A DNA stretch of 21,359 nt. It comes from Eimeria necatrix (taxonomy: Eukaryota; Apicomplexa; Conoidasida; Eucoccidiorida; Eimeriidae). The DNA lies in the NCBI RefSeq assembly GCF_000499385.1, contig NW_013654503.1, positions 1-21,359 on the forward strand, given 5' to 3'. Position numbers and translations under genes: made by a program. The notes under the pieces were generated by a model. That model made no database searches. It had not been told where the DNA came from and saw only the letters and a list, made by a program, of their open reading frames with translations. This document shows, one piece after another, positions 1 through 9,815 of this stretch; the stretch's first letter is position 1; every line of letters begins with the position of its first letter.

Positions 1-890
1 GCATCGGTAACGCTCAGCCACGAAACCTACTGACAGTAACGACCCTGTAGCAGACTTGTCGTTGTTCCTGAGGTTTGTTCCGCTTCCGCAGCCACAGAGA
101 GCAAATGCCCCGCTCTTTGAAAGCCGCTGCCGACAAACAAGATCCACAGTCGTTGGTTTTGCTGATAGGAGAGCAACCACACGAAAACAGCAGACTCCAT
201 GGCTGCCTGTCACTTTACAATGTGTCCCTGCAACGATTCGCATATTTCGGTGACTTACAACGTTTCTCCGTTTCTAAGCAGCCACGGCAATTCATTGAGC
301 GTAATGTTGCTGAAGTCGGCGTGCATGCTGTCGGGGGGATGGTCCCGTTGAGAAGGCCACTCCTTCTGACTCGTTGCGACCTGAACGCTATGCACGTCAC
401 TGTCCGCGGATAAATGACGAAGACACTGCAATGCACACAGCGTACATCATGTTATCCTATAGCGTACACACACAGTCGAAAGCAAGGTCTGCCCAATGAG
501 AAGGCGATTTGTCATGACAGACATCCGTATAACAAAGCCGTACTGTGTGCAGTGACACATGCAGAAATCATTGCATGCGCACCGTGAAAGCTACCTTTCA
601 CCGCACACTTCAACTCTATGGCAACAACGTTACGATATCAGCATCACGCAGGTGACGCGGCCGTCATGTTGAGGGAAACCCGAAGCAGCCCGTATGTGGT
701 CATGCCCGTTGATAGTTCCACGTATTTTGTCCATTCCGAAGGGGCGCGGTGAGAAGCCACACTCCAGCGGATGCAACATACATGACCTACTAACCAAACC
801 CAATAGGATGTACAAATCATATGCGGTAAACGCGCGAAAGCAAGTACACAATCACAGTGTTATCAACGTAATACGCGATACTTACTTTAA
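1..890. other. non-coding stretch, no supported gene
   Basis: No gene can be supported here. The + frame from 72 to 413 is open for about 114 codons and its upstream edge resembles a splice acceptor (pyrimidine-rich run ending in CAG at 89-91). However, its codon use is unbiased, no family is recognisable, and a few open frames of this length are expected by chance in 21 kb. Two TGCATGC motifs lie at 322-328 and 572-578. An unspliced internal exon at 92-413 cannot be excluded. Confidence 0.5.
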
Positions 891-895
891 AAGGC

Positions 896-1070
896 TGCGC
901 GCTGCTAGAAAGAAGGTCAAAAGATATCGAACGTTGGCAAAGCGTGCACGCGCACTCCGGATGACTTGTTGAGCTACTGTATTTCTGCGCTGTGCTAGAA
1001 AGGAAGTCACAAGACGTCAAGTGTTGGCAGAGCGCGCACGCGCATTCTAGATGACTTGTTGAACTACTGT
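896..1070. repeat. 90-bp tandem duplication, two diverged copies
   Basis: Copy 1 (about 896-980) and copy 2 (about 986-1070) align at an exact 90-bp offset with no gaps. Shared blocks are GTGCTAGAAAG-like, GCACGCGCA and ATGACTTGTTGA. Because 90 is a multiple of three, the + frame of copy 1 (LRAARKKVKRYRTLAKRARA) is also readable in copy 2 (LRCARKEVTRRQVLAERARA), giving an arginine/lysine-rich pair. A fragment resembling the repeat start recurs at about 1198-1211. Coding is unproven; a simple local duplication is the safer reading. Confidence 0.85.
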
Positions 1071-2822
1071 CTTAAGCTGGGACATCTGCACTGTTTGGGA
1101 GAAAAGCATCTTTAAAATCCCTACCAATCCACTCAATTCGGTCGACGCCAAAACGGAACTTCGCCTATGAAACACCTGTAACCAAGCATGCAATTGGTGC
1201 TAGAAAGAGATAGGCTATCGCGCCAGTTCATCGATCACGCGGAAAAAAGCGGCATGCCCTGTGTAGAAAACGCCCGCGTCAATGTACGTGGGCCCCTCTA
1301 GGAATGCGAATGATGGTGTCCTTCCAATGACGATCAAGGTAATGCATGATGAGTTCGTGCGGCGCAATTATATATAGACAGGCATAAGGCGAAGGCGCAC
1401 AGCCTGCAGAGAAAAAACGCTGAGATCGCGTTTTGCATGTGCGCTGCATGCAAGGAGGAGTTGCGGATGCTGATTTCGCTTGATACGTGAGAATGAAGCT
1501 AGCGGCTTCAGCAGAAGATAGGAAAACAGTCAGCTCTAGGCTAGCACTGGCGGGGATCAAACTACATCGTCATCCTTCCAGACCTTGTCCCTTCTCTCTG
1601 CCGACAGCTCTCTAACAGCAAACATAGACTTGGCCAAAGGAGCTAAAAATAGTCGCTTCGCTTGACTGAAGAGGGCATGGTGATCACTTTATCGCACACT
1701 TCTGAAATAATCGAGTTAATACTCTGCAGTTTGCTAACAAACGGAAGCTATTTCCACACGTTTGACCATAGAGGACAGCGATTGAACAGCAGCAAGCTTC
1801 CACAACGGCATTTGAAACTGATAAGAAATGTGACCTCTGGAGAAAGAAATTTTGCTAGACACTCACATACAAAATGCGTACTGTCTGCGGGTTGCGAAAT
1901 ATAAATCATGCATGTAAGAGCCATGAACCGTATATTTCAGTCCAGAGCATGCCCGCGTTCACCTGACGATGCAAGCCGAATACAACGGAGCCGGAGATGT
2001 ACATGCTGTGGTGTGAACGTCTTGTTCAGGCGGCCCGGGTATCTGAGTTTGCGCGAACACTAACACCAAGAGATCCCCGACCCCTCTTGGCATGTATAAT
2101 TGCTAGCTGAAAAGACATGAAAGGACACCTAAATCCCGTAAAGCAAGCAAAGGAAACGAATCACACAAACTTCAAGAAGCCAGCAGATCACGTGGTATTG
2201 GTTTCAAAAGCATACCCAACCCAGATTAATCGAGATGGTGGTCAGGGAAAATCGACAACGCGAATGATGCGCAACTGCAAATCAAGAAATTCGTCAAGTC
2301 GTATTCTCTTGCTTCAAAGCTTGAAGTGTACCAAAGCAGAAGATTGGTAGCACTCACAAGAATGTACTTTACTCAATCTATCCAGCGACGGAACAGACGA
2401 TGAAGCAGGTGCGCCTAGAAATGTAAAGCCAATGTTTCATCAGAACAGCAAGTGCGTCATGATACAACATTAGTATATGGATTTCGCAGGAAAATTCGGC
2501 CGACCGCATAGAAAAGAGAACACTTTTCAATTTGTGTGGAAGGCGAGCGAAATGAAACAGAGAACTTAATTTCGGCGACGTAGAGGTCAATGCAAACTGT
2601 CTCAGTGCAAGGCGTCAGTGATGCCTCTATAATGCACCGCAAGGCTTGCCCTCTACTTCTGCTCATAATATAGTGTCAAACAGCGTGACCGCCATGCTAG
2701 GTGTAACTGATTTTAGCACGGAGAAATTTTGTTGCAGATTATCACAGGTTGACATCAGCATCAAGTCGCAGAATATTCAGAAAAGAGCGTTTAGTTGTGC
2801 AAAATGACAAGTGACAGACGTT
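1071..2822. other. non-coding stretch, no supported gene
   Basis: Only short unbiased frames occur here. The longest, minus 1279-1560 and plus 2117-2350, have no recognisable motif. TGCATGC-type sites lie at 1186-1192 (reverse orientation) and 1445-1451. No RNA gene or convincing repeat was seen. Confidence 0.5.
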
Positions 2823-2862
2823 CATCATGAGAAACGCGCCCACGTTTCTGGATATCATGATG
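2823..2862. repeat. short imperfect inverted repeat (hairpin)
   Basis: CATCATGAGAAACG at 2823-2836 pairs with CGTTTCT at 2843-2849 plus TCATGATG at 2855-2862. The loop is 6 nt, and there is a 5-nt bulge (2850-2854) on the right arm. It could be a protein-binding dyad or a small RNA hairpin, but nothing adjacent gives it a role. Confidence 0.55.
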
Positions 2863-3748
2863 TTTAAGGAGTTGAGTTAACATCGTAAAATGTCATAATG
2901 CCTGCTTAAGGAAGCCCAACCACGATAAAAGTGGACTGTTACGATCTTCGAGCACGATTCTCGTTGTTCCAAAGACTGGTTGCTTTTTCACAGTTACAGA
3001 TGGCCATAATCGCGCTACACTTAACCAGCCGCAAAAAGATCAGATAATCCACAGTAACTGTATTCGTTGGCTGAAGAATATCCATTATAAAACGTGGATT
3101 CCAGCACCGTCAGCGCCCATATTTGCGGTGCTCATTTTGACAAAATGGCAAGGATAAGTAAATAGAAGCAATGTCCACGCTTCCAGCCAAAACGTGTTCA
3201 ACTCATGGGTTTTCACAAAACGTCTTTTGCAGTGATGACGACACCCTCCTGCAGCAGTGATAATACGCCTATTCCAGTGACTCATAACGCAGCCATACTC
3301 TCTGCAATGGAGAAAACAAACGTCGTGGAAAACGTGGTGAGTAAGGCGTTCGAACATCTTTCATTATCTGCTCCAGTTATGTTGCTGAGTCTTGAAATTT
3401 CAACATAGATATAGAGCTGCAAAATATAATGTTCGCATCTCCTTTAGAGGCTCGGGCAGGAAGAAAGCCAGCCTGAAAAAGCCACTGTCGGATCGCATTG
3501 CAGACGCTCAAATCCTGCCACAAGAAACCAAAGTTTTTGCCAACTGTGGGTCAAGTCAGCCGACGGTGCACTCTCGTGCAGTGTTAAAACGCCGCTATCT
3601 AAGTATTAACACCTGCGTTAGGCATCGCACAGAATTTAAAATGAAGCGTCATACATATGAAAGGTCATAAGAAGTAACGTAGTGCCGACAGATTGCTCGA
3701 GACAGCCTAAAGTGCATGGATGAAAAGCCAAAAAAAAGCGCGCACATG
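2863..3748. other. non-coding stretch, no supported gene
   Basis: Open frames at + 3205-3408 and + 3392-3670 and minus 3085-3357 overlap each other and show no family signature. A donor-like GTGAGT at 3337-3342 follows the frame starting at 3205, but no matching acceptor or conserved protein supports an exon. Confidence 0.45.
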
Positions 3749-3776
3749 AAATATGCAGCATAAAATATGCAGCATA
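3749..3776. repeat. 14-bp tandem repeat, two perfect copies
   Basis: AAATATGCAGCATA occurs at 3749-3762 and again at 3763-3776 without a mismatch, so this is a recent replication-slippage duplication. Confidence 0.9.
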
Positions 3777-3847
3777 AAAGGTCTTATTTTTGCACTATAC
3801 ACCGTACATCAAACCCAAGGCTACTGGTGTCTGGCGGTTCACTGTGG

Positions 3848-3869
3848 AACCCGCTAGGAACCCGCTAGT
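3848..3869. repeat. 11-bp tandem repeat, two copies
   Basis: AACCCGCTAGG (3848-3858) is followed directly by AACCCGCTAGT (3859-3869). It is a small slippage duplication. Confidence 0.85.
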
Positions 3870-5191
3870 TAAGCAGTAGGCAAGAAAAAGGCCAAATTGG
3901 CAGAAACGTCAACAGCCATCACGTAGGCATTGTCTGTTTGAACTTCATCGAAAACGTTCAACCGCGCAGCAAGCGCAGTCACCAACAACAGCTCTCGGAG
4001 TGTCTACAACGTGCATTTCATGCATCAGGAGCACAATCATGACACGCGCGCACATAGCCATTGACAAAGTAGCTGCAGCTTTAAAGGCAGGCACATTGTA
4101 AAAAACGCCGCTACAGCATATTCTTGTGTAAATTAGTGCAAGATCTCAGCGTCGAAACTACAGCACAAATATTGGGCTGCGCAAAATATCACTCTTTTTT
4201 ATTCAACTAGACGCCTTGTCAACCCGGATGCAACAGAGTACAATACAATAACGCTGTACTTCAAGCTGTCGAATCCTGCCAAAAGCATCATACTGAGCAG
4301 CTCATAGAAACACTGTTGAACGCACAATCTGCATTCAATTCACCCACGGCATCTCATGTCTCCAGAATCTGCAGAATACGGAAAAAAAATTTAAAAAGCT
4401 TGGAAAGCCCGCCATAGAAATCTGCAGCGACATGCCTTGAACCATCAAAGATTAGCCACTTTTCGCCTGCCTTATCACGCAGCCAAAAATGGCGAATGGC
4501 GCGAAGTTTAGCGGTATTGGCCATGTTTAAGCATCCAGAGGCCCGCGGCATTCGCCAAACATAGCGAATGCCTCGGTCGTCTGGTGGCTGAGGATATAAC
4601 CAATTGATACCAGGATATGCAGAAAAATGCTAGATCACTGTACAGTCAAACAAGTACACATTGTCTTCCATTCGTGGTTTTGCCAGCCTTATGCAGCTAG
4701 GCATCGCCAAACGCCAGCTGCCACTAAACCGCATTAGAAGCCGTCACAGAGACTGCTGGTCAAATCTGTCCACGTCTCTGTAATGTTCTGCTCGGCACAG
4801 TGGCACGCCCTTGATAAACAAGAATATGCTCCACGGATACAACCATAGCTCGAAATCACACGGCAAAAGCGTTCCTCGACATTGGCTTTTGTGATGGCTG
4901 CGACGCGTCACTTGTATAGCAGAAACGGTCATTAGGCGTGCATCCAGCAAGATGCGCTGGCTGGGCAAGCAAAATCAGTAATGTGCGCGCAATGCATTGA
5001 AGTAACCCACGTCGCATATGCCAATATCAAAGCCACGTCTGTTTCCAAGTAAAACCTCACCCAACCGCGAAAACTGCAATTTCCAGTGAACAAGCAGGTG
5101 ACGTGCTTCCTGTAGTTTGAAAGTTGCTCGCCACGTATTTGCCTCTGTCTGAGCCTTGGACTGTCCGTCGGCATACACCTTCCCTAACTGA
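3870..5191. other. non-coding stretch, no supported gene
   Basis: Only short minus-strand frames (4354-4551, 4744-4968, 4932-5256) occur, with no motif or codon bias. A/T-rich runs lie around 4196-4202 and 4380-4396. No repeat or RNA gene was recognised. Confidence 0.45.
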
Positions 5192-5459
5192 CGAGATACA
5201 AACGGACACGCAAATCCCGCGCGGCGAGGACACGAAATCAAATGTATAAGCTGCACGTTACCTACAAATTATCAAGTGCCCGCTTCAAATCAATGTTTCA
5301 CTGCAATAGAGCTAGGTTGCGGGAAATCGACACTGCTCATGGCACTCAATCCCAGGCCACATAATTCGCTAAACTGGTGGCTGAAGCGCGAACATCCGAA
5401 ACGCGAGAAACGATTAAAGTCTCTAGATTTTCATGAAAATAAGTCTTTGTTGAGATAGC
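5192..5459 (+). pseudogene. open frame with Walker-A-like GCGKSTLLMAL motif
   Basis: The frame is open from just after a TGA (5189-5191) to a stop at 5457-5459, about 88 codons. Near its middle it reads IELGCGKSTLLMALNP. The GxGKSTLL core is the phosphate-binding loop of ABC-type ATPases, whose usual form begins GxxGxGKST; here the first glycine is replaced by isoleucine. No Q-loop, signature LSGGQ or Walker B follows before the stop, so an intact ATPase is not present. It could be a short remnant or one exon of an ABC protein, or a coincidence: a hand estimate for this exact core by chance is well below 1%, but many famous motifs could have been noticed. No start codon is assigned because a spliced exon is as likely as a separate gene. 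Confidence 0.2.
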
Positions 5460-6118
5460 TTACGCTGAGCAAAACGATAGCGTCTCAATTTCTCCAGCTT
5501 ATTCAGTGACGGACTGAGGACATAGGAAGTGAAATCAAAAAATGCGAAATGACGCAACGCTGGTGAATAAATTTTTGTGCTACCTTAGTCCACAAATCCT
5601 GAAGTAAAGCGAACAAACGACGTTCTTAGCCTCGCATGGAATGCTGCAAAAGACAGCATTTCAGCAGTTTGCATATTTGTGCAAAATCTGCTCAATCAAA
5701 GCCTCTGTGCAATTGCTTCACAAGATAATAGAGCTGAACAAGATGTGACCCTTGCTTGTCTCTAGCAGTGAGGGTAGAATCGAATGCAACTATGTCGCGT
5801 ATTCGGATATTTAACTGGAAATGGCTGAGTCCATCTCAAAGCTTCGAGATTCGAAATATCCACAAGTAATAGACTTTGCTGCATAAATCTCCACGTGACA
5901 AGCGTAGCGCCCTCTCCTCGCAGACTGGAAATGCCTCTTCTAAACTTTGTCAGCGCCTGACTACAAAAAATACTGGATGTAATCATCTTGTGTCAGGCTT
6001 GTCACTATTCAGAACAAGCCGTCCTTTTCGGAAAACACAGAACACAAAGTTTCGCTAACGTGCAAGCTGATTCCCAGCAAGCCGCGTCCGAAGTCATAGC
6101 TTTCGCTGTTTCAAGAAC
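5460..6118. other. no gene; possible array fragment near 5.64 kb
   Basis: GGAATGCTGC at 5638-5647 matches the same block of the array copy at 19425, and lies one period (575 bp) before the equivalent block of the 6.2-kb copy. The + frame here reads ECCKRQHF and later LCNCF before a stop, so it is cysteine-rich but short. Nothing else is supported. Confidence 0.3.
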
Positions 6119-6337
6119 TTGCACTTCACATGGATACACTCACCCAAACGTTTTAGCACAAATTTTTTCAGCGCTCAGCTCAATGCAGTGAGACGCCAGT
6201 GCCGATGTCGCAAGGGATACTCTTTTAGTGGCTGCCTGCAACTATACAGCAACCGCGATATCTCACAACGGGCATCGCAATGTTCACGTAATCTTTCCCC
6301 TGAAGCAGAAACACAATTGTGCAGGGTACTTATCTAG
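6119..6337 (+). pseudogene. EGF-like module relic, array copy at 6.2 kb
   Basis: The + frame, open from about 6119 to a TAG at 6335-6337, contains LNAVRRQCRCRKGYSFSGCL. This fits the second half of an EGF-like domain (C-x-C-x2-G-Y-x4-C), and the preceding residues sit where EGF modules carry N-T-x-G-S-F. A pyrimidine run ending TTTTTTCAG (6161-6169) is a good splice acceptor immediately upstream. At DNA level 6150-6250 aligns with the unit copies at 17.64-17.75 and 18.22-18.33 kb: TTCAGCGC, AGTGCCGA, AAGGGATACTCTT and GCTGCCT occur in the same order. The first half of an EGF fold (Cys1-Cys3) is not visible, so this is a degenerate copy or one exon of a split module. EGF-like repeats in coccidia mediate adhesion in microneme proteins; that role here is inference. 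Confidence 0.4.
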
Positions 6338-6596
6338 CAAAGACATGCTTCCAGCAGCGAAACAAACAAGCCTTGTGGCGTGCGCGCGGTCGAGATAATG
6401 AAGCCAAACAGGTCCTCTGTAGCCGCATATTAGCCTCGAACTAACTGCGCTACCTAGCGATGCAATGCTAAGCGGAGAATAATGGAAAGTACATTCCTTG
6501 ATGGAAAATTCACATTAAAAGCGTCTTGTATTCCTCCCTCTCCAATACCAACCGCTTCGAAATCACTCTTAGACAGCTGAGACATGGCACTGTGAC

Positions 6597-6959
6597 TTGA
6601 TACAGCGGAACATCCCAACCGCTTGCATGCAGCGACCAGTTGCACACATACAGGCTGTGGAGTACAAGCATTACCGACTTCGAAAACGCGCCGGCCTGCG
6701 CCGGATCTGGGCTCTCTGTAAAGTAAGTGTTGGCGGCTATCGCAGACCGGATTTTCAGTCAAAGTGCAATTGCGAGTTTTTGAAAGAGACAAAGTCAGAA
6801 GAGTGCAGGTGCTACGGTAAAGGTGCAAGCCTATCCGGGGCCGATATTATCAGTAGAAGCATGTCACTGTCCATCAGCCACGCAACTGACACAAAACGTC
6901 CTTCTGGTAGTGAGCATGAGCTAAATTCAGCCATACCAACTTGCAATATATGCTCGTAA
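6597..6959 (+). pseudogene. cysteine-rich frame, array copy at 6.8 kb
   Basis: A 120-codon + frame overlaps a 124-codon minus frame (6454-6828), so length alone proves nothing. Its middle reads FQSKCNCEF and then EECRCYGKGASLSG. The second C-x-C lies 603 bp after the C-x-C of the 6.2-kb copy, close to one array period. TTTTCAG at about 6749-6755 sits where the acceptor-like TTCAG of other units sits. A consensus-like donor GTAAGT (6721-6726) also lies inside the frame, upstream of that acceptor-like site. It may be an EGF-like relic; no full six-cysteine module can be traced. Confidence 0.25.
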
Positions 6960-8398
6960 GTGTCTGAAAATGACAGAGTCTCACCGTTTCAAAACATCAC
7001 ACGCAGCATCGACACAACATGCAGGTGTTAGGCTTAAATGCATGCCTCAAGTGCTGCATCGGGCAAAACGAGCCATACATAGAGGCACCAATATTAATGT
7101 AGTTTTCACAGTCTGATATGATGTGCTCTGCGCAAGAGAGAAACACAACACATGCTTTGCGTAAACGCGCGTTTCCGTTTCAAGCCATATACTACACGCA
7201 ACCGCTTCAGTAGCTACGAGGGCGTCTTTAGTCGCAGCGGCACAAATGCAAAAGCTATGAGGCTTCTGCGGCAAATGAAAAGATTGTGCTGCTAATTCTT
7301 TACACGGCGTAAGCTATCCTGGACGGCGAGACAAGTCGGCACCAGCCAAATCAGCTCACACGGCTCATGGCTTCTAGTGTCACAGGTAAAAATGAAAAGG
7401 CTGAATTCCTCGTATGTTGAAGTGAATTGGATACGCGAGAATTAGGGCTATGATCCTTCTCTCATGAAGCGCCGGCTTCCATTGTTTGTGAAACAAGAAA
7501 AGCAGAGATGCTTATGCAGCACCCTCAGGTCTGTAGTACAAAGCGGAGAGTCACGACAAAACCAAGAGCTACATTACATTACACAAAGCATCGAATACCT
7601 TGGCTCATTGACGTGACACTAAGAATAACAGCTTTGTCTTTGCGCGAAGCAACTATTAGGCAGGCGTCACTCTTCACCTCCGCAACTTGGGTTCTACAGA
7701 ACCTGTGGATAATCCCTAACGCCAAGATAGCCATGCCCATATGACAACATGACACCATGAGGCTTAGGAAAAAATGTGGTAATCGCATGCATGACTTTTC
7801 AAAGAATGGAGAGAACGAAGTGGCAAAAGCAGTTCTTGAGTGCTTGAGGCTGAAAAGTTGTATCTGGAATTCAAACAAAAATCAAACTACGAATGATTCA
7901 ACTGCCACACACGCAGTGAGAGAGAGCTGAGATTCCGCCGAAAAATTTAGGGCGGCATTCACGCGGACAGGCGCCACGAGTAACTTGGCTTTCCAGATCA
8001 CTGCCCGATGTCCAAAGGCATGTGTAACGCTTCAAGTAATTTGTCGACATTACACCTTGATGCGCACTGTCTGTAATTATAGGGAGTCCAATGCTTTTTA
8101 ATCACACGATTAGGACAATTACGGTAGGGCATGCACACACAGCACCATTCTAACCTCCAGTTGCGCACGCGGCCATTCATACCGCAAGCAGCAGCAAGCA
8201 TCAGAATGCATCGCCCAACTCGCTGCATACACTAAAAAGACAATATTCTACTGGCTGAACTGTTTTAGTACGGAGAGTGTTTTCTTCTCAGTGTGTACCT
8301 AGAACGAAGCACCGTGGACCTCTTGTCCACTGTTTGCACGTGCCGCTCATCACAGATGTGCAAATGCTGAATGCCAATTGTGCCATTGCGCCACTGAA
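6960..8398. other. no gene; one in-phase array fragment at 7.35 kb
   Basis: TCAGCT at 7351 followed by CATGGCTTCTAGTGTCA aligns with the block TCAGCTATCC...GAGCTTATTAGTG of the 18.2-kb unit, about two periods (1183 bp) after the 6.2-kb copy. TGCATGC-type sites lie at 7039-7045 and 7785-7791. The + frame at 7508-7744 and the minus frames at 7047-7274, 7579-7878 and 7998-8228 have no recognisable motif. Confidence 0.35.
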
Positions 8399-8774
8399 CT
8401 CCGCCTTACAAACTGAAGCGAGGGCCCATTTTAACCAATCCATGAGCGCTCAAAATGCATATCGCTATAGTTTTCCCACCACAATGCACGCCTGCCTGCA
8501 ACTGCATTAACCAGGAGCACTACTGCATCACAAAAATACCACAGGGCAGTAAGTGCACCGAACTCCCGGTACTAGCGGAGCTGGCACCAGGTGCTTTACG
8601 AGTCTCTGCAAATGGAGCACCTGTCTGTACGTGCGCTCGAGCGCTCAGACCAAAAGTGCATTCGCAACTTTGGAGGATTCAAGGAGGCAACAAAACACGG
8701 CGACGCAAACTGTAGGTTTACTGGAGGGCTGAATGTGGCATTCGTCTCCTGGACTCCCTCTTACAAACTGAAGC
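8399..8774. repeat. diverged direct repeat pair, 21-bp core
   Basis: A 21-bp core at 8399-8419 recurs at 8754-8774 with 19 of 21 identical bases (CTTACAAACTGAAGC exact). Weaker similarity extends about 20 bp upstream in both. Between them the + frame 8455-8715 is open for 86 codons and reads CTPACNCINQEHYC. That C-x-C is in phase with the 573-bp array (4.02 periods after the 6.2-kb one). A second C-x-C at 8626 (VCTCAR) is out of phase. Confidence 0.6.
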
Positions 8775-8964
8775 ATGAAAGTTGCTAGTCTAAGAACAAC
8801 CGAAGGCTCATGGTGAGAGCTGAAAGTGCTTAACAACATATGCAGTTGCTTGGCTCAAAACATAACCAAAAGAACAGCCTACACCAGCGACCACTACTCA
8901 TCATAGCGTTGAAGACTTGGTGCGGGCAGAACCTGCCACAGACGTTTCACGGGACCCTGCATAG

Positions 8965-9189
8965 ACAGCGAATTTTCGCATCTGCACGAATGCAGTAGGA
9001 CCAAACGAATTTTTCTTACGATTAGGGCGTATATCATTGCATCCTCAAGCATCTAATAATTTTCCTGGCGCAATGACTGCGACAGTCTGTCGCCAAATTG
9101 TCTCCTACGCCCTGAACGACGACAATTTCAATCTCGAAATATTTTTCGGACTCACACTGTGCCATAAAAGAAACGTCAGTAAACCTTGA
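8965..9189 (+). pseudogene. EGF-like module relic with CTNAVG motif
   Basis: The + frame is open from just after a TAG (8962-8964) to TGA at 9187-9189, 74 codons without an early ATG. It begins TANFRICTNAVGPNEFF. The string x-C-T-N-x-V-G is the strongly conserved third-cysteine region of EGF-like domains. Immediately upstream of the stop the same frame reads ATDVSRDPA, resembling the module start D-V-D-E-C, so the TAG interrupts what looks like one module. The fourth and fifth cysteines expected after the glycine are absent (FFLRLG instead). The position is 4.9 array periods from the 6.2-kb copy. This points to a decayed EGF exon; chance resemblance is the alternative. Confidence 0.35.
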
Positions 9190-9298
9190 AAAGGACACTC
9201 AGAAGCGCCTAGATATCCATCTCTAGGTAGCCTAGTTCAAGAGAACGTATAAATCATAGTGCCTTTGCTGCTCAAGGCACAGCCCCATTCAGGGAGCC

Positions 9299-9318
9299 AT
9301 GCATGCTATATCATGCAT
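9299..9318. promoter_or_regulatory. inverted pair of TGCATG motifs
   Basis: ATGCATG (9299-9305) and CATGCAT (9312-9318) form a perfect inverted repeat around a 6-nt spacer. TGCATGC is a known apicomplexan AP2-type promoter motif, and a dyad could bind a dimer. No adjacent gene start is recognisable, so function is not shown. Confidence 0.4.
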
Positions 9319-9670
9319 TGTGCACCGACAGGCAACCTTATAGCCATGTACAGCGTATGGTGGCTACACAACACCAAATGTGCATCTTCATGCGCTCCCC
9401 AGGTCGTACACTGTTTGGCAAGAGAATATGGCATTTCCGAGCTCAGTGTATACATATCGTAAAATTTCAGCAGTGTGTCATCAGCGGCAATTTGCACTCT
9501 TCTTAGGTACAACTACAAGCGTGTATATGGAGTTCTCACGGGACTTCAGGGCATAAGGACCAGAGTTGCACCTGCACAGCGTACACTGTGTCCATAGTAT
9601 TCTAGAGGTTTGCATGCAACTGGCTGGAGCAGTCAACAAGATCGACGCAGCAGTTTCTAAACTCTAAACC

Positions 9671-9765
9671 TTCTAATCACTGTGGCATAGCATTTTGCCT
9701 ACTTTATGGAATGTACCCATGTTTCTAGTCACTGTGGCGTAGCATTTTGCCGGCTTTATGGAATG
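9671..9765. repeat. 52-bp tandem repeat, two copies
   Basis: A 43-bp block at 9671-9713 recurs at 9723-9765 with four differences, three of them A/G transitions. The pattern is TTCTA[AG]TCACTGTGGC followed by TAGCATTTTGCC and CTTTATGGAATG. It looks like a fairly recent local duplication with no coding sense. Confidence 0.9.
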
Positions 9766-9792
9766 CTTTTCGACACACTGGTGCCAAGACAA

Positions 9793-9815
9793 AAAGCGTG
9801 CAAAGCGTGCAAAGC
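9793..9815. repeat. 9-bp tandem repeat, about 2.5 copies
   Basis: AAAGCGTGC occurs at 9793-9801 and 9802-9810, followed by AAAGC. It is slippage-type microrepeat DNA. Confidence 0.85.

Noticed and set aside
75..413. 112-codon + open frame near the left edge
   Set aside because: It begins with TTG, has unbiased codons and no recognised motif. With a stop frequency near 5.5% per codon, a few frames this long are expected by chance in six frames of 21 kb.
4146..4200. TCAGCG followed by GGGCT, resembling an array anchor
   Set aside because: It falls about 3.5 periods from the 6.2-kb copy, so it is out of phase, and the match does not extend.
4258..4290. tRNA B-box-like string (TGTCGAATCCTGCC)
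   Set aside because: No A box or cloverleaf arms could be built around it; similar near 15667 (GTCGAATCCACC).
8626..8660. C-x-C motif (VCTCAR) as another EGF-like relic
   Set aside because: It is out of phase with the array (4.23 periods) and has no G-Y or further cysteines at the right spacing.
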